Below, one piece after another: positions 60,836-64,000 of a stretch of 64,000 bases of DNA. Position 1 is the stretch's first letter, and each line of letters opens with the position of its first letter. Source of the DNA: an uncultured Eubacterium sp. (GTDB lineage: Bacteria; Bacillota; Clostridia; Lachnospirales; Lachnospiraceae); contig NZ_CAKRAS010000004.1 of assembly GCF_934295145.1 (NCBI RefSeq), positions 19,632 through 83,631 on the forward strand, read 5' to 3'. The notes beneath the pieces are model-generated. The model ran no database searches, had not been told where the DNA came from, and saw only the letters and a list, made by a program, of their open reading frames with translations. Both the position numbers and the translations under genes were made by a program.

Positions 60836-63804
60836 GAAAAATGAACAGTAAAAATTATAATATAAAAAGAAAAAAATGTGTCAGGAAAAAGCCGTTAAGG
60901 ATAGCTGTTTTTGCGGTTCTCTTTATCGGAATCGCCGTGACGGTTTCCCAATATTTTAAGTTTGTATCAGAAACTGTCTATGAGGAAAGTGTTTCTCATC
61001 TGACAGAGGTTTTTCACCAGTCGGATAATATGTTGCGGGAACTGACAAATAAGAATCTGACCTATCTTCATATGTGGGGCGAGAATCTTCAGCATACTTC
61101 CGGTGAAAATGAAATCCGTGATTATATAGAGAAAGCGCAGGAAGATGCCGGCTTTTTGGAGTTCTATTTTTTGTCAGCTGACGGGGACTATAAGACAGTA
61201 ACCGGTGAAACAGGGTACCTTGGATTACAGGAAAATATGGAAGAGGAGATCCGGAAGGGAAATGATGTCATAACGAATGCAGCAGTTCCCGGAAAATCCC
61301 AGCTGCTTGTTTTTGCCACTCCAAATGTTCATGGAAGTTATCAGGGATTTGAATATGATGCGATTGCCATTGCTTATGAAAACGCTGATATCGTAAAGGT
61401 ACTGGACATTTCTGCGTTCAACGGAAATGCCCAGAGTTTTGTTGTTCATCCGGATGGCCGTGTTGTGGTCGATCATTCTTCCGGGTCGTGGGGAAATGTG
61501 TACAATTTCGTTGGTGTTCTGAGCGAGCGTTCGGATATGTCTGAAAAAGAGACCCTTGCGCTTTCGGAGAACTTTAAAGCGGGACAGGCAGATGCGATGC
61601 TGGTGAATCTGGATGGAAAGAACTATTATCTGGTTTATGAAAAATCGGATGTTCAGGACTGGATATTTCTGGGACTTGTAAATGCAGATATCGTCAATGC
61701 CGGCATGAACAGTCTGCAGATTAGTACGATGCTCCTTGTAGTTGTGGTCGTGCTCTGTTTTGTCTCCTTTTTTATCAGCCTTATGATTCAAAAAAACAGG
61801 AGCAGGCTTAAGAAAAAGGATACGGAGATCCTGTACCGGGATGAGTTGTTTCAAAAGCTGTCAATGAATGTAGATGATGTTTTTCTGATGCTGGATGCAC
61901 AGACATATCAGGTAGATTATGTCAGTCCAAATGCGGAAAAACTACTGGGAATTACCGTAGAACAGATCCGCGAAGATATTTGTGTTCTGGGAAAACTTCA
62001 TCCGGAAGAGACAGAAGATCCAAAGAAGAATTATCTGAAGGAAATCCGGGATCAGGAACAGAAGGAATGGGATTTTGAATCTCTGCATCAGAAAACAGGG
62101 GAACGCCGCTGGTTTCATATTGTCGCCATAGGCAGCGTGGTAAATGGAAAAAAGAAATATATCCTTGTTATGTCGGATCGTACTTCTGATAAAAAAATGA
62201 ACCAGGCACTTTCCGAGGCAGTTCGTGCTGCAGAGAATGCAAACCGGGCAAAGAGTACATTCCTTTCCAACATGTCTCACGATATCCGGACGCCAATGAA
62301 TGCGATCATCGGTTTTGCAACACTGGCGGCAAGCAATATTGAGGACAGGAAAAAGGTCAGGGATTATCTGGGCAAGATCCTTTCCTCCAGTAACCATCTG
62401 CTCTCGCTGATCAATGATATACTGGATATGAGCCGTATTGAGAGTGGAAAGATACATCTGGAAGAAACAGAGGTCAGTCTGTCGGATGTGCTTCATGATC
62501 TGAAGACCATCATCAGCGGACAGATCCATGCAAAGCAGCTGGAGCTTTATATGGATGCCATGGATGTGACAAATGAAGATGTTTATTGTGATAAAACGCG
62601 GCTGAACCAGGTGCTGCTGAATCTTTTGTCCAATGCGGTTAAGTTTACGCCTGCAGGTGGAACCGTTTCTGTCCGGCTGAAACAGTTCCCGGGGAAAGTG
62701 AGAGGGTGTGAATTGTACGAAATCCGGATAAAGGATAATGGAATCGGTATGAGTCCGGAATTTGTACAGAAGATTTTTTCGCCTTTTGAGCGGGAGCGGA
62801 CTTCCACAGTCAGCAGAACCCAGGGTACAGGACTTGGCATGGCCATCACCAAGAATATCGTAGATATGATGAGCGGAACCATTGAGGTTCAGACAAAACA
62901 GGGCAAAGGAACGGAATTTATTGTCCGACTGCCATTCCGGATCCAGCCTGCGCATCATCGTACAGAGAAGATCGCAGAGCTGGAAGGCCTTAAGGCATTG
63001 GTTGTAGACGACGATTTTAATACCTGTGACAGTGTAACAAAGATGCTCGTAAAGGTTGGCATGCGTTCGGAATGGACCCTTTCCGGCAAGGAAGCGGTTC
63101 TCCGTGCACGGCAGTCGATGGAACTGGGTGATGCATTCCATGCGTATATCATCGACTGGCGTCTGCCGGATATGAATGGGATTGAAGTTACCCGTCAGAT
63201 CCGCAGTCTTGGTGATGATACGCCGATCATTATCCTGACGGCTTATGACTGGTCAGATATTGAAGTGGAAGCCAGGGCAGCAGGGGTAACCGCATTCTGT
63301 GCAAAACCTTTGTTTATGTCAGATATCAGAGAGACGCTGCTGACTGCGATCGGTCAGAAGCAGGCCGTGGCCGAGGATTCAATTCTTCCGGCAGCAGGTT
63401 CAAATTTCAAAGACCGGTGTATACTGCTTGTGGAAGATAATGAACTGAACAGTGAAATTGCGATGGAAATACTGAATGAATATGGCTTTCTGGTGGATAC
63501 CGCAGAAAATGGAGCCGTAGCAGTGGAGAAAGTGAAAAATTCATCGCCGGGAGATTATGATCTGGTGCTTATGGATGTGCAGATGCCGGTAATGAACGGG
63601 TATGAGGCCACGAAGCAGATCCGTGCCCTGGATGATCCGGCACTGGCAGGAATTACCATCCTTGCCATGACTGCAAATGCTTTTGACGAAGACAGAAAGA
63701 AGGCCCAGGAATGCGGTATGGATGGATTTTTATCCAAGCCTATCGTGATAGAGGAATTGATTACTACCTTACAAAACAATTTAGCAGGGATGGAAGATAA
63801 ATGA
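60832..63804 (+). CDS. Hybrid histidine kinase with extracellular sensor and two receiver domains
   Basis: 990 residues. Membrane helices at ~20-40 and ~300-325 flank a Cache-like extracellular domain. PAS (~345-450), HisKA with His483 in FLSNMSHDIRTPMNAIIGF, HATPase (NLLSNAVKFT, DNGIGM, GTGLGMAITKNIV), receiver 1 (Asp775, YIIDWRLPDMNG) and receiver 2 (Asp915, VLMDVQMPVMNG). No Hpt or DNA-binding domain, so a separate phosphotransfer protein or direct transfer to the HD-GYP regulator is required. Both ends overlap neighbours by ATGA. Confidence 0.95.
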   Translation: MRKMNSKNYNIKRKKCVRKKPLRIAVFAVLFIGIAVTVSQYFKFVSETVYEESVSHLTEVFHQSDNMLRELTNKNLTYLHMWGENLQHTSGENEIRDYIEKAQEDAGFLEFYFLSADGDYKTVTGETGYLGLQENMEEEIRKGNDVITNAAVPGKSQLLVFATPNVHGSYQGFEYDAIAIAYENADIVKVLDISAFNGNAQSFVVHPDGRVVVDHSSGSWGNVYNFVGVLSERSDMSEKETLALSENFKAGQADAMLVNLDGKNYYLVYEKSDVQDWIFLGLVNADIVNAGMNSLQISTMLLVVVVVLCFVSFFISLMIQKNRSRLKKKDTEILYRDELFQKLSMNVDDVFLMLDAQTYQVDYVSPNAEKLLGITVEQIREDICVLGKLHPEETEDPKKNYLKEIRDQEQKEWDFESLHQKTGERRWFHIVAIGSVVNGKKKYILVMSDRTSDKKMNQALSEAVRAAENANRAKSTFLSNMSHDIRTPMNAIIGFATLAASNIEDRKKVRDYLGKILSSSNHLLSLINDILDMSRIESGKIHLEETEVSLSDVLHDLKTIISGQIHAKQLELYMDAMDVTNEDVYCDKTRLNQVLLNLLSNAVKFTPAGGTVSVRLKQFPGKVRGCELYEIRIKDNGIGMSPEFVQKIFSPFERERTSTVSRTQGTGLGMAITKNIVDMMSGTIEVQTKQGKGTEFIVRLPFRIQPAHHRTEKIAELEGLKALVVDDDFNTCDSVTKMLVKVGMRSEWTLSGKEAVLRARQSMELGDAFHAYIIDWRLPDMNGIEVTRQIRSLGDDTPIIILTAYDWSDIEVEARAAGVTAFCAKPLFMSDIRETLLTAIGQKQAVAEDSILPAAGSNFKDRCILLVEDNELNSEIAMEILNEYGFLVDTAENGAVAVEKVKNSSPGDYDLVLMDVQMPVMNGYEATKQIRALDDPALAGITILAMTANAFDEDRKKAQECGMDGFLSKPIVIEELITTLQNNLAGMEDK

Positions 63805-64000
63805 AAGGAAAAAGAGTGATTGCAGGCATTCTGCTTGTGGGAATCTTAGCAGTCACCCTGGCAGGGTGCAAAAACACAGAGGACAGTAAAAAAGAAACGG
63901 AAAAACCCGTCATCACGCTCGGAAGTGACAGCTATCCACCATACAATTATCTGAATGAGGATGGTGTACCGACAGGAATCGATGTAGAACTGGCTACAGA
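63801..64000 (+). CDS. Family 3 solute-binding lipoprotein (3' end outside window)
   Basis: First 66 codons only. ATG overlaps the kinase stop (ATGA). Signal peptide with lipobox VTLAGC (Cys23), then ITLGSDSYPPYNYLNEDGVPTGIDVELAT, the usual N terminus of amino-acid-type SBP_bac_3 proteins. Could be a stand-alone binding protein for the kinase or the sensor part of a larger signalling protein. Confidence 0.85.
   Translation, partial: MKGKRVIAGILLVGILAVTLAGCKNTEDSKKETEKPVITLGSDSYPPYNYLNEDGVPTGIDVELAT

Noticed and set aside
61942..63141. 399-codon minus-strand frame.
   Set aside because: Antisense shadow of the histidine kinase (HisKA, HATPase and receiver motifs lie on the plus strand); Cys/His-rich nonsense composition.
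1..64000. tRNA, rRNA genes, prophage integrases or CRISPR arrays.
   Set aside because: None recognised by eye on either strand; a tRNAscan or CRISPR search was not possible here.

Overview
The window reads as chromosomal DNA of a low-to-medium GC Gram-positive anaerobe of the Clostridia, most likely Lachnospiraceae (Blautia/Roseburia/Dorea-like). Supporting signs are the indirect Asn-tRNA pathway (archaeal-type AspRS plus GatCAB) under a T-box, strong AAGGAGG-type ribosome binding sites, many Rho-independent terminators, LPXTG pili with class C sortases, a SipW-type signal peptidase, a sugar PTS under LicT-type antitermination, a Cys-type formate dehydrogenase cluster and a class I c-di-GMP riboswitch. 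Genus is inference. No tRNA, rRNA, CRISPR array, integrase or intact transposase was seen.

Layout. 1-5.8 kb: T-box leader, aspS, a GNAT-GatC fusion, gatA, gatB, then a terminator. 5.8-8.5 kb: clpX and a YitT-family membrane protein. 8.5-10.2 kb: decayed accessory DNA, a broken Rpn-type (PD-(D/E)XK transposase/nuclease family) gene between two 193-194-bp direct repeats, then a small ORF. 10.2-22.8 kb: a large surface operon comprising a small coupled ORF, VWA/fibro-slime tip adhesin, LPATG backbone pilin, two class C sortases, a pilin-like protein without sorting signal, two proteins with SipW-type signal peptides and two membrane-anchored surface proteins. Its signal peptidase SipW lies just downstream (23.9 kb), separated by a MITE-like element and a HEPN-MNT pair. 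A Phd-ParE type pair follows. 25.2-30.7 kb: PTS EIICBA under a LicT-type RAT/terminator, ptsI, and the antiterminator gene. 30.7-31.8 kb: an M42 peptidase (minus strand). 32.3-38.8 kb: oppBCDFA, flanked by two inverted copies of a structured repeat. 39-41.3 kb: pepT and a GntR/FCD regulator. 41.3-47.3 kb: a structured leader with a DUF11-type protein, then two YhgE/Pip membrane proteins. 47.3-55.6 kb: a PucR-type regulator divergent from a formate transporter/formate dehydrogenase/FdhD cluster. 55.6-56.9 kb: a zinc-finger-less DnaJ homologue. 57-64 kb: a c-di-GMP riboswitch ahead of a coupled signalling operon (HD-GYP response regulator, solute-binding/5'-nucleotidase-like lipoprotein, hybrid histidine kinase, family 3 solute-binding lipoprotein cut by the window end).

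How it fits together. The first operon makes Asn-tRNA(Asn), and probably Gln-tRNA(Gln), by mischarging and amidation; the T-box has overlapping GAA/AAC triplets in the likely specifier position. The opp operon, the M42 peptidase and pepT form a peptide import and hydrolysis block; a TTGTCGACAA palindrome at the opp promoter is of the type bound by GntR/FCD proteins such as the one encoded next to pepT. The surface locus combines sortase-polymerised pili with SipW-processed, TasA/CalY-like secreted proteins. At the 3' end a c-di-GMP sensor appears to control a c-di-GMP phosphodiesterase operon.

The most novel signal is non-coding. Two divergent copies of a ~205-218-bp intergenic element keep the same single-stranded blocks while paired arms differ in sequence and remain complementary (three compensatory changes in each of two stems, plus long terminal arms different in each copy). 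Other structured intergenic units are a 183-bp MITE-like element with an 8-bp target duplication and a hairpin motif shared by 29.5 kb and 57.0 kb.
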